NCBI GenBank assembly: GCA_963580455.1
Contig: OY756964.1
Coordinates: forward strand, 8,556,001-8,620,000
From: Euonymus europaeus
Lineage: Eukaryota > Streptophyta > Magnoliopsida > Celastrales > Celastraceae
Direction of reading: 5' to 3'
DNA: 64,000 nucleotides
Shown: positions 23,572-33,734 of the stretch, piece by piece
How positions within the stretch are numbered: the stretch's first letter is position 1
Layout of the letters: every line of letters begins with the position of its first letter
The notes under the pieces: generated by a model
Told to the model about the DNA's origin: nothing
Database searches by the model: none
Seen by the model: only the letters and a program-made list of their open reading frames with translations
Program-made: the position numbers and the translations under genes

Positions 23572-26000
23572 TTATCGATTCTGCAAGAATTCACGTGTTA
23601 AGAAATCTGGTAAATTATTATCTTTACCAGCAATGTGTTCAATATCAAAATCAAAAACACTAAGAATAGCTTGCCATCTAGCAAAAATTTGTTTGGAGGC
23701 TATATTTTGGACATCCTTTTGTAAAACCTCTTTTGCAGATTTACAATCAACACGAACTAAAAACTTTTGATTTAATAAATCACCTTGAAACTTCGAAATA
23801 CATAAAACAATGGATAAAATTTCTTTTTTAATTGTAGAATAATTTTGTTAAGTAGGATTCCATTTCTTGGAAGTAAATTGTATAATTTCTTCTTTGCTAT
23901 TTTTTAACTGTTTAAGGATACCACCATAACCAATTTCTGAAGCATCTGTTTCAACTATTTTAAAAGCAGTAGGATCTGGAATACATAAACAAGGTAATGT
24001 GGGTAGATAAGCCTTAATCCTTTGGATTATAGCAGTATGAGTATCCGTCCAAGGAGGGGGATTCTTCTTCAACCTGTCATGTAAAGGTTTGCATATTTTT
24101 TGAAGGTTAGGATAAAAATCAGCAATATAATTTAAACTTCCCAAGAATCTTTGTAACTGATTTTTATCTAATATTTTATCAGGAAATTTGTCACCAAATT
24201 GGATAGATCGTTCGATTGGTATAATAGTGCCATGATGAATATTATGACCAAGAAACCGAATATTCGTTTGAAATAATTTAATCTTTGTTTTGGACACAAC
24301 CAAACCATTGTCTTTAATAATCTTGAGAAATTTGAAGAGATGATAAAAATGTTGTTTGATATTATGAGAAAATATCAAAACATCATCAATGTAAACAATT
24401 AAGAATTGAGAATAAGGATTAAAAATGTCATTCATAATTTTCTGAAATTCAGAAGGTGCATTCTTTAAGCCAAAAGGCATAACATTCCATTCGTATTGTC
24501 CAAAAGGAATAGTAAAGGCAGTTTTGTACCTATCTCACTCTTCAATCTGGATTTGCCAGAACCCAGATTTCATATCAAATTTTGAAAAGACTTTAGCATC
24601 GTATAATTTAGCTAGTAAATCTTTTTTATTAGGAATTGGATAACGAATCCATTGGAGGGCTTTGTTTAAAGGTTTATAATTGATAACAAGTCGAGGAACT
24701 CCTCGTTCAATTTCAGCATTCTTATTAACATAAAAAGCAGCACAACTCCAAGGAGACTGGCTGTGCCTAATTAGCTTTTTATCTAAAAGATCTTGAATCT
24801 CTTTTCTACAGTGTTCTTCTAATTCTTTGTTCATTTGTATCCCTCGGGCTTTTTTAGGTATATTGATTTCTTGGAAATCCTTTTCATAAGGTAATTGGAC
24901 AACGTGTTTCTTCCTATCCCAGAAGGCAGTAGGAAGATCAGAACAAACATCATTTTCAAAGATATGTTGGAGAGATTCTATTTTTTCTTTTGTTTCTGTT
25001 GTTGATAATTGTTGGTCAATTTGGGAGATATCAATTGTCTCAGAAAGGTGTTCAATTTGTTTTCCTTTGTTTTCAATAAAACAATTTATGGAATCTTCAT
25101 AAATAGAATTTTGTGCTAAGACGTGGATATTTTTTGTGATAGGTTTTTGTATGAAAGGGAAAATAATTTTATTTCCTAGACTCCTAGTATGAATTCCATG
25201 ATTACTTATTTTAAATGGTTTGAGTAACTCAAGGAATGTGGTTCCTAGAATAACATACTTTGTAATATTTTGAATACCTAGGAAACTAGTTTTGAGATTA
25301 ACATCATTGTTTGTGATTGTAACATCAGATAATTTATAAATAATCTTAAGTTGTTCTCCTGCGGCAGATTTGATTCCTTCATTTGTTTTTTCCCAATAAG
25401 GACGAGGAACTAAATCTGAACGAAGGCAATTTAAATCGGCTCCAGAATCCACTAAGGCGATTGTATCAAAAGAGAAAGATTTTTTCATTTGAAGTGCAAC
25501 TTTTATAAACCATTTTTGGCTAGTAACTTGAGACAATAATCTGAGGAAAGGTTGTTCCTTATTTTCCTTTAAATCCTTTTCTTGTTTCATATTTTTGATT
25601 TCGGATTTAAGTTTTGCAATATCCTGTTAAAGTGTTTTAATACTAGGGTTTGGAGTTTTCATGGTAATCTCTGTGAGAGAAGATGTATGATTATGAGGTT
25701 TTATTTTGGTATTTTCTTCATCTGATGACTCATCTGTATCATTTAAGGTTGAATCTAGTTTTGCAATAATTTCTTGATCTAGTTGTAATTTTCTAATTCT
25801 TTTTCGAACACGACAGTATCGTGTCCAATGATTTGATTTATTACAATGTTTACAAGTAATCCTTTTATTCTGAGGTTTATCATGATTTTCAGAAGAAGAA
25901 CTAGAACTTTGTATAAGGCTATTAGAAGAATTTTTTACTTTATCTAAATTCTGAATTGTTGAGGCTCCTAAGGAGTTATTTTTCTGGCAAGAAGATTGGT
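23572..26000 (-). pseudogene. Caulimovirid polyprotein part: zinc knuckle, protease, reverse transcriptase, RNase H
   Basis: Minus strand, one reading frame with nonsense breaks. In order: coat-protein zinc knuckle CKHCNKSNHWTRYC (25854-25813), aspartic protease with DSG at 25449-25441, RT with VINYKPLNKAL, MPFGLKNAP and the YIDD catalytic box at 24393-24382, and RNase H beginning IVETDASEIGYGG. The frame runs to a natural stop near 23572. In-frame stops are at 25629-25627, 24537-24535 and 23850-23848. Removing nothing else, the frame is continuous, so decay is mainly by point mutation. Movement-protein and most coat-protein sequence expected upstream is missing and replaced by the inverted fragment at 26010-26253. 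Confidence 0.9.
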
Positions 26001-26253
26001 GTAGATCAATGTGAAGAGCTTGTATTTTCTGATCAAAATATATAAAAAGGAATCCAGATTTAATATCCTAAGTCGTAATGATTATACGATTAAAACTAAA
26101 GAAAGAGATATTAAACTGTTTAAGTCATATGAAACCATTAAGCTTCTAACTCAAAAATCTTTAGAAAAACATAAGCAAAAATATAACTATCTTCATGATC
26201 TCAGTACAATCAAGAGTAAACCATAGTCAATATAAGACCAAACATGTAATTGG
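25441..26253 (-). repeat. Inverted-repeat arm, right (813 bp), viral
   Basis: Partner of 21411-22223. Because the protease frame continues beyond this arm into RT, while the left arm stops at the DSG triad, this arm is the likely source and the left arm the copy. It carries the TAA at 25629-25627 where the left arm keeps a sense codon, and a sense codon where the left arm has TAG. Confidence 0.9.
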
Positions 26254-26254
26254 A

Positions 26255-26926
26255 TCTGGCAATATCTGTTTGGATTAATAAAGTTTCTCCTTTGGGAGAT
26301 TTTCTTAAGGCTTTCAATCCAAAGGCTGAAGACATAGCTTTATAATGAATGTTGTAGATTAAAGAAATTGGGAGAGATCCAGAAGACATCTTATAATTGT
26401 GAGTTTTGATGTTTAGAGTGAGTGCATCTAAAAGATTTTGATCACTTAAGGAAACTGTAAAATTTGGATAACAATCAAAATAAATTGGACCATTGCAAAG
26501 GCTAGTTTCAACTGTACCTAAGAGTGAATCATTAAACTCTAACATTCTACAATCACGCAAACATAAAAGAATTGATGTATCTAAACCTTCACGAGTTAAG
26601 GGTTTAATACCGATCTGGACTAATCCTATATGGAGATAGTTATATTTTTGCTTATGTTTTTCTAACGATTTCTGGGTTAGAAGCTTAATAGTTTCATATG
26701 ACTTAAACAGTTTAATATCTCTTTCTTCAGTTTTAATCGTATAATCATTACGACTTAGGATATTAAATCTGGATTCCTTTTTATATATTTTGTTTATTTC
26801 AACTCGGGGAATATCCCAATCATCAACATCCCTAACTAAATCTTCAAGATTAGTTTCTTCCTGATTGTTGATTCTATCATCTGATATAGTTGAAGAGGTA
26901 CAAGTTCATCTAAAAAGAGAACTCAT
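26255..26926 (-). pseudogene. Caulimovirid movement-protein gene, truncated
   Basis: N-terminal part of a 30K-superfamily movement protein, which in caulimovirids forms tubules through plasmodesmata. The ATG is at 26926-26924 and the seventh codon is a TGA stop. Further on, MRDCRMLEFNDSLLGTV and SLSDQNLLDALTLNIKTHN are clear. The homology ends at about 26255, right after LLIQTDIARSN, where it meets the inverted-repeat arm. It is about 95 percent identical by eye to the copy at 33513-32855, far closer than the protease domains of the two genome types. Confidence 0.85.
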
Positions 26927-27093
26927 GTTTGATTAATATCCTCAACTTGATGCTTTACCAATAATATCGCGCTGGCACTTACTGGGCTGTCCGTCGCCCC
27001 TTACTGGCCCCCTTTTGTTCTTGGTTTCCGCAAAGCATTAGCATGGTATGCAATCAACCATAAGTCCCTTAATATACAACCACTTGCCCCAAC

Positions 27094-27104
27094 CTCTGAT
27101 ACCA
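27094..27104 (-). other. tRNA-iMet primer-binding site of the viral leader
   Basis: The minus strand reads TGGTATCAGAG, matching the first 11 bases of the initiator-Met-tRNA site used to start minus-strand DNA synthesis in Caulimoviridae. It lies about 600 bases downstream of the TATA box (27708-27701) and 170 bases upstream of the movement-protein ATG, a normal leader layout. Confidence 0.8.
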
Positions 27105-27353
27105 TAACGGGAAGGATCAGACAAGCAATGAAGAAACTAAGCTATTCGATTTAGTTAATGAGTTGAAGCTTGTGATCTTCACAGAGAATCACTAAGTGGT
27201 GGAGGAAGAACAGAGATCTATAAACATAAAATTAAGTAACACAAGAAAAGAAACAGAAATAAATTTAACAATGCTAAAGCAATTGCAATGTCAAGCATTA
27301 TAAAATAAATGATGAACAAAAGAACATAAAGAACTTCTGGGCTTTATAACCAC

Positions 27354-27475
27354 AGGCGGCAGAGCCGACCGTTTGTGGCGCCGTCGAAGCAAGACATAAA
27401 TAAAACAATAAGAGAGGCGGTAGAACCAGCCATATAAGATTAACAAATTAAACAATAAAGGCGGTTAAACCAGCC
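27354..27475 (-). repeat. Three short GGCGG...CC repeats in the viral leader
   Basis: On the plus strand, GGCGGCAGAGCCGACC (27354), GGCGGTAGAACCAGCC (27417) and GGCGGTTAAACCAGCC (27460) recur within the leader between TATA and primer site. They are the most GC-rich part of the block and may form structure in the pregenomic RNA. Confidence 0.55.
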
Positions 27476-27576
27476 ATGGATATTATTGAATGCATTCAAA
27501 AGCTGCAAGTATGAAACAAGATAAACTTACAGACTTTTGAATGCCTGCTTGTAGCTTACATTGAGAGGAGGGAACT

Positions 27577-28124
27577 CTGTAGTTCCCATTTTTGATAACA
27601 GGGGAAGGTTTTGAGAGAAGGAGTTTGAGAGAATTCTAAGAAATGGAACCAAAGAAGATTGTTCCAAGCCAAAGATGATAAACTAAGGCATAGGTGGTCT
27701 CTTTTATAGATGAAGAAATCACCTTTACAATGATTAAAATAAATACTAAAAGTTGAATAGTGGAACTTGAATAGTGGTCAATGTCTCCCACTTTTTGATA
27801 TGATGCTCCACTTTTGATAATGTTGCTTTTATGGAAAAGCAATAACCTTACCTTCTTGTCCATAATGTCTTCCTTGATAGTAACTTTTGGACCCAAAAGG
27901 GTATAATGGTATTTTGAGCAAATACCCAGCTGTTAACGGATTTGACAGTTTCTTTACCACCTACCGTTTGAGGTGGAATAGCTAAGTTAATTAACCCAGA
28001 CTTAGTTAGGTACCTTGTAGGATTTTTGAGCTTTTTGAGTAAAGCTTCCAACTTTCAACGGATTTGGTTATATCTTTACCACCTACCATTTGAGGTGGAA
28101 TAGTCAAGCCATAATTGGGCCTGA
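27577..28124 (-). promoter_or_regulatory. Caulimovirid intergenic/promoter region, copy 2
   Basis: Homologue of 22244-22805, following the 460-codon ORF. It contains TATAAAAG at 27708-27701 (minus) and two CCACCT/AGGTGG stem-loops near 27958-27977 and 28081-28100. This copy keeps the native continuation into a leader with primer site and movement-protein ATG, so it best shows the original promoter layout. Confidence 0.72.
27701..27708 (-). promoter_or_regulatory. TATA box, viral promoter copy 2
   Basis: TATAAAAG on the minus strand, about 775 bases upstream of the movement-protein ATG and about 600 upstream of the primer site. Confidence 0.68.
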
Positions 28125-29516
28125 TCAGTTTTCTTCGTCAAGAAGATCATCAGAATTAAAACTTTTAGAAGATTTTCGAGAAGATTGTGTGGATTGACCT
28201 TTTAGTTCAGATAAGGTTTTTTGAAGAAGATGAGCAAGTTTATCTTCATATGTGGCTGAAATTAATTTGGAACTGATAAAGGATTTCATCCCAAGTAAAT
28301 GGTGCTCTGACTTTGCAATCTGTTTGGTTTTGGCATGATTATCAGAGAACCATTTAAGTACATTATCAGGATAGGCTCTTGTAGCATCAAACTTGTCCCA
28401 CCATTTTGTACGATAAATCCGAACTAAGTATGATAAGCTGGCAGGTTCATTATGAAATTGATATTGCCAATTTGTAATCCATGAGATGGCAAAGATTGAG
28501 AAAAAGTATAATAGAGGTGGTATAGCCATGTTTTGTGGTTGATAACGGGATCTGAAAATATCGAATCCCTCTCTGACGATTGAAGGTAAGATTTCTTGGA
28601 GAGGTCCAAAGTGCCACCACCATTCGTTAAACCAATTGGGAAAATGATAAGTTTGATTAACTTTAAATTGAAAAAACCATGAGTGCCTCTGCTCAGAGTT
28701 TTGAATTAAAAAAGCTTTAGTCCAAGCTTCTTGATAATCCCAATAAGAAAATCCCGAAGGTTTAAAATTTACTGAAAATTATTTTGTTACATGTAACTCC
28801 TGTCCCCACATTTCTAGGGTTATAACTTTTAAAATCATGACAGTGCAATGTGTAAGAACAGAATCTTGGTTATGGTACTTCTTCATGGAAATTGAATCGG
28901 TGACAATTAAAATAAATTCATAAAATTTTTGATTTTTTTTGTAAATCTTGTGGCATGAATGCCAGTTTAGAGGAAAGACCTTAGAGACCACAGTCTTTGG
29001 ATCTTTACTTTGAAATGCAGTTTCCATAAGAACAACCTTTTGATAAATCTGTTTATCAAAATATTTGGATACATAAGTAAAAGGTTGTGTTTGATTTTGT
29101 GATAAAGCCAAATTGGCAGCAGTTTTTAAAACAGGTTCATAAATAATCAAGGCTGAACTAATGGGTGGTTTTTGTGCCTGGATTGCTAAAGCAATCCCAG
29201 GTGTCTTTTGTAAAGATGAAACCCATTCTAAAAGGGAAGGATTGTTTAAAATCTCTTGAGGAATTGGGGTTTGGGGTTGAGGATCAGAAATTACCTCCTT
29301 ACCTTTAGATCTGGTTTTAGCGAGAGCTAACTTCTGATCTTCTTCATCAGCAATGTCAGCCCATGATTTCTTTGGGAGGATTGGTGCTGTATCTAAAGCA
29401 TAAGATTCTTTTGAAAGTCTCTGCATTTGTGACCTTGTTGTTGGTGGAGACATTCTCCCTCGTCCTCTTCTAGGGAAGTGCTCATGGTTGCTGTAATAAG
29501 ATGATGAAGTGTGCAT
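28125..29516 (-). pseudogene. About 460-codon viral ORF of unknown function
   Basis: ATG at 29516. The frame runs to a TAA at 28781-28779 and continues in the same frame to about 28125, so one nonsense mutation splits an ORF of about 463 codons. The N-terminus is polar and basic (RRGRGRMSPPTTRSQMQ). The middle has a conserved-looking VVSKVFPLNWHSCHKIYKK segment. The C-terminal half is rich in Trp and aromatics (FWDYQEAWTKAFLIQN is typical) and contains TKWWDKFDATRAY. I know similar sequences from plant genomes next to florendovirus-like elements but know no function. It sits exactly where the other genome type has RT, RNase H and small ORFs. Confidence 0.6.
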
Positions 29517-29519
29517 CTA

Positions 29520-32500
29520 TTTATAGAAGAAGTTTGTCCCTTTGCAGATTTTTGGATAAAAGGAAAAAATATATTTTCTCCAGATAAAGCTGTATGAAGG
29601 CCATCATGACTAACATGAAATGGTTTGATAAGATCGAGGAAAGGTGTCCCCAAGATAACATATTTGGTAATATTTTGTATGCCCAAAAAATCTAAAGTAA
29701 AAGAAACATTAGATTTACTGATTTTAGCATTGGATACTTTGTAGAGAATCTTAAGTTGTTCTCCTGCTGCAGTTTTCATTCCTTCAATTGTGTTTTCCCA
29801 ATAATGATAAGGAACTAAATCAGAACGAAGGCAATTTAAATCTGCACCAGAATCTACTAAAGCAATAGTGTCAAAAGAATAAGAGTCTCAAATAATAATT
29901 GTAATTTTGATAAACCATTTTTGACCAATGACTTGAGATAATAAACCTAGGAAAGGCTGATCATTTTTATAAGAACTCTCAACTAAGATTCCTTTTGTTT
30001 CGATTTTATTTATTCGTTCATCTTCTTCTGAGTCACTCGGCGTGGGTGTTTCAGACGTCATTAAGCCTTTTCCTTTATCAATGATGGAAACTAGTTGATT
30101 TATTTTCCATCGGTCATTCTTCTGCTGATTCTTAAGACTGTTAAGTTCTATTTTTATTGCAGAAATCTCTATTTGGAGATGTTGAACATCAGGAATAGAA
30201 GAGGGTTCAACCCTTTGATCATGTTTAGATAAAATTTCTTTCAGATTGTAAGTTGTTTTTGGAGGAGCAATCTTATTATCAGAGTAGAATAAATTGTTTT
30301 AATTTATCTAAGTAAGCTAATTTTACTGTGGTATCATCAATGTGGTTAACCACTTCTAAGAGGAATTCTTGATCCCTAGAAAGCATGTTTATTTCAGGAT
30401 CAGAAGATGAAGAAGAAAGATCATCATAATGATTATCAAAAGGAGATAAAGATGAATCATCATCAGTGTCTAAAAGGATTGAATCTAGTTTTGCAATAAT
30501 CTTATCATCTAATTCTAACTCATTAATCCTTTGGCGAACATTACAATACCTAGCAAAGTGTCCTGGTTTGTTGCATTTGTAACAAGTAGGGTTTTTTGGA
30601 TTTTTTGTATTGTTAGGTTGGGAATTAGTTTTTGTCTTTATTTCTTCTTTCTTTCTATGGAATGATTTTGGTGTAAAAGAATTTTTATAAAATCGGGAGC
30701 GATAATTGGATCGAGAATAATAAGGCTTTTTAGAAGGAGGTTTCCTAGATGGGGAATCTTTTTGGTGAGAACAATTTTCTTCAAAACCAAATTGTTTACA
30801 GAAAGAACCGAGTTCATTTCTAGATTTGGTTTGTTCAAATTTTAATTGTTTCTATAACCTAATGTCAGAGCATAATTGTAAACCTACCTTTTGGGTGTGA
30901 TTTACCAGATCACCATAGGTTAACTGATCATAAGGAATTTGGTTGTTGTGTAAAGATTTAATCTTTTCTCGTACTTTGTCACCTAATAAGATTGGAAGAC
31001 CTACTAAGAATTTCTCTTTCCAGAAAGGTTGGTTGTTGTCAGGCCTCATCATGACTCTTGTCAAGAAGGTATCTTTGTATTGGCGAAAATCATGAAGTTT
31101 TCGGCATCTTAAATTAGCTAAGAGTTCAGAAGACCTATCTCTAATACTATATGGATCTCCTAAGAAATGTTTGGATATTGAAAAGATAAGTGTGGCAACA
31201 GCATCCTGGATTTCGACACCTAATTCACTTTTGATAATTGTACCATCAGAAGCAGTTTTAACAGCATTAAGAATTTCACTTTGTTGAGCAGATGTGAGAT
31301 GATAATCCCACCATCCTTTTAACTGTCCTATAAAACCAGCAATAATTAAGTTTGCAATAGCCTGGTCAGTTGTATCCGTTTTTGTTTTGTAAGCATTGCT
31401 AACCATTGTCATTTGTTGTAATAAATTAAGGATATTATAATCGGACATGCCATCTATATTCCATTCATAAATGGTATCGGCATTATATTTCATTTGGTTT
31501 GTTTGTTTTTCTTCTAATAAAATATCTGGTGGAGTGGTTTTAGAATAATAAAGCTTTTGAGGAGCCTGCCATGTCATTTTGTTGATTTCAAAATCAGAAT
31601 TTATTGGGGTATCTCCAGTTTTATCAAGATTGTTGACAGCTGGAGTTGTAGATGATGTAGGAGGAGTTTCAGGGATTTGTAAGGAAGGAAACTGTGTTAA
31701 AGTAACAGTAAGTTCTTGTAATTTTTTCTCCTTAATTTCTTGTAATTTTCTTTCTATGGCAGTCATAAAATCAGAATCCTGAGGAGCTAATGTTTTGGCT
31801 AATTTGGGGGGTATCTCATAAGGTTTAAACATTGGTTTGTCTGAATTCTTTGTAATGGTTGGTTTTTGAACATAATCTTCAATCCTAGTTAACTGCTGAC
31901 CAATTGTGGACAGATGTTGGTTTGTAAAATTATTTTGTTCTACAATGCCTTTGAATTCCTCAGCTTTGGATACTTTAAATGGTGTAGCAATAACAGAAGA
32001 ATTCTTATAATCTAACTTAAGTTGGGTTAAAGGTGGATGTTCAAATGCAACCACTGTTTTTTGAGTATAGTCATACCATGTATGAACCATAGTTGTAACA
32101 TTGATTGAGGAATCTAAAGATTTTGAAAATTTTGAAGCTTTTGAGGCTTTCGGAGTGAAAGGATAGAATGCCCAATCAATACGGGGGTCATCAATGTCTA
32201 ACTCAAAGTATTCAAAGAAGGATATTTGTTTTTGTAGTCCTTCGAGAAAATCATAATATTCTTTTTGAATAGACTATCTTTTTTCACCTGTATAATGACT
32301 GAGGAACCAGTCTCTTTTGGCAGTATTTTGAGGAGAATAAAAATCTTTTTGTAATGAGTGTTTATCAATAACAAAATCATCACGGATAAGAACGTTTAAC
32401 TCTGGGTCATTATTATCAACCATTTGAGAACAAGTTGGTGACATTGGCTCTTGGGTGGAACTGGTTTGGGATTCTGGCTGTTGAACATTGTAAAATGGTT

Positions 32501-33513
32501 TTGGTATTGAACCAAAATGATTAACTCCACTTAAATTAGGGTGATAAGAAGTACTTGGATTGGATGGAAATTGATTTTTTGTTGTATAAGAAGTGTTTGG
32601 AGTAGAGAAGGAATTTCTAGGAGGGATTCCTAACTCAGATCTAAAAGATGAAGTAGACGAACTACGATTAAATTTGTTTAAATCAATTGAGTGTCGTCGA
32701 CAACTAAAAGTAATTTCTACTTTTCCATCACTGGATTGAGTAACTTGTTCTATGTTTGTGTTTTCTACTTTCTTTGGAGGTACAACCCCTTGTAACTCCC
32801 ATGTTGTGGGTAAGGTAATCTCGTCCCACTTAATTGTGCATGGAAGAGTCATGTTGGATCTGGCAATATCATTTTGGATTAATAAAGTTTCTCCCTTGGG
32901 AGATTTTCTTAAGGCTTTCGACCCAAAGGCTGAAGACATAGCTTTATAATGAATCCTATAGATTAAAGAAATTCGAAGAGATCCAGAAGACATCTTATAA
33001 TTGTGAGTTTTGATGTTTAGAGTGAGTGCATCTAAAAGATTTTGATCACTTAAGGAAACTGTAAAATTTGGATAACAATCAAAATAAATTGAACCACTGC
33101 AAAGGCTAGTTTCAACTGTACCTAAGAGTGAATCATTAAACTCTAACATTCTACAATCACGCAAACATAAAAGAATTGATGTATCTAAACCTTCACGAGT
33201 TAAGGGTTTAATACCGATTTGGACTAATCCGATATGAAGATAGTTATATTTTTTCTTATGTTTTTCTAAAGATTTTTGAGTTAGAAGCTTAATGGTTTCA
33301 TATGACTTAAACAGTTTAATATCTCTTTCTTCAGTTTTAATCGTATAATCATTACGACTTGGGATATTAAATCTGGATTCCTTTTTATATATTTTGTTTA
33401 TTTCAACTCGGGGAATATCCCAATCATCAACATCCCTAACTAAATCTTCAAGATTAATTTCTTCTTGATTGACGATTCTATCGTCTGATATAGTGGAAGA
33501 GGTAGAAGTTGAT
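29520..33513 (-). pseudogene. Caulimovirid polyprotein: movement protein, coat protein, zinc knuckle, protease (no RT)
   Basis: Minus strand. The movement protein occupies 33513-32274; its start codon is lost at the junction with the intergenic piece. A TAG at 32276-32274 is followed in the same frame by coat protein (32273 onward), with WNIDGMSDYNILNLLQQMT, GWWDYHL and FWKEKFLVGLP blocks. Another in-frame TAG is at 30854-30852, then a Lys/Arg-rich stretch and the zinc knuckle CYKCNKPGHFARYC at 30584-30543. A frameshift lies near 30.3 kb, a TGA at 29890-29888, then the protease with DSG at 29854-29846 and YVILGTPFLDL. The frame meets the 460-codon ORF at about 29520 with no RT between. Its protease is only about 60 percent identical to that at 25449. 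Confidence 0.87.
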
Positions 33514-33515
33514 CT

Positions 33516-33705
33516 AACTTAGTTAGGTACCTTGTAGGATTTTTGGGCTTTTGAGTAAAGCCTCCAACTTTCAACGGATTTGATTATTTCTTTACCACCT
33601 ACCGTTTGAGGTGGAATAGCCAAGCCTTTACTGGACCTGATCAGTTTTGGGAAGAATTTTAAAACCATTTAAAACTCATTTACCCATGCATCGGGTTCAT
33701 CTTCA
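33516..33705 (-). promoter_or_regulatory. Caulimovirid intergenic region, partial copy 3
   Basis: Matches 22620-22845 closely, including one CCACCT/AGGTGG stem-loop (about 33596-33615) and the last codons of the acidic ORF seen at 22808. It therefore derives from the RT-bearing genome type, yet it sits directly in front of the movement protein of the other type, lacking TATA and leader. It ends in a (TA)n run at 33706. Confidence 0.7.
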
Positions 33706-33722
33706 ATATATATATATATATA
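33706..33722. repeat. (TA)n run at the right edge of the viral block
   Basis: A short TATATATA tract starts exactly where viral homology ends. Florendovirus insertions have been reported in TA-rich dinucleotide repeats, so this may be the original integration site. Confidence 0.6.
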
Positions 33723-33734
33723 TCACGGCATACC

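Larger units (their letters stand above)
21411..33705 (-). mobile_element. Endogenous caulimovirid (florendovirus-like) cluster, rearranged
   Basis: A 12.3-kb block of integrated plant pararetrovirus sequence, mostly on the minus strand. Reading from high to low coordinates it holds: a partial intergenic region (33705-33516), movement and coat protein plus protease (33513-29520), a 460-codon ORF (29516-28125), a complete intergenic region with TATA (28124-27577), a leader with primer site (27576-26927), a truncated movement protein (26926-26255), then a second genome type with protease, RT and RNase H (26000-23572), two small ORFs (23500-22808) and an intergenic region (22805-22244). An inverted partial copy (22223-21411) closes it. 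No integrase, LTR or TSD was seen, as expected for Caulimoviridae. All major ORFs carry stops, so it is a fossil. Family-level assignment is firm; Florendovirus is likely but needs phylogeny. Confidence 0.85.

Noticed and set aside
28424..28609. 61-codon minus-strand open frame
   Set aside because: It overlaps the 460-codon viral ORF in another frame and has no independent support.
30638..30838. 66-codon minus-strand open frame near the viral zinc knuckle
   Set aside because: It is in a different frame from the coat-protein reading frame, which continues through this stretch after the TAG at 30854-30852.
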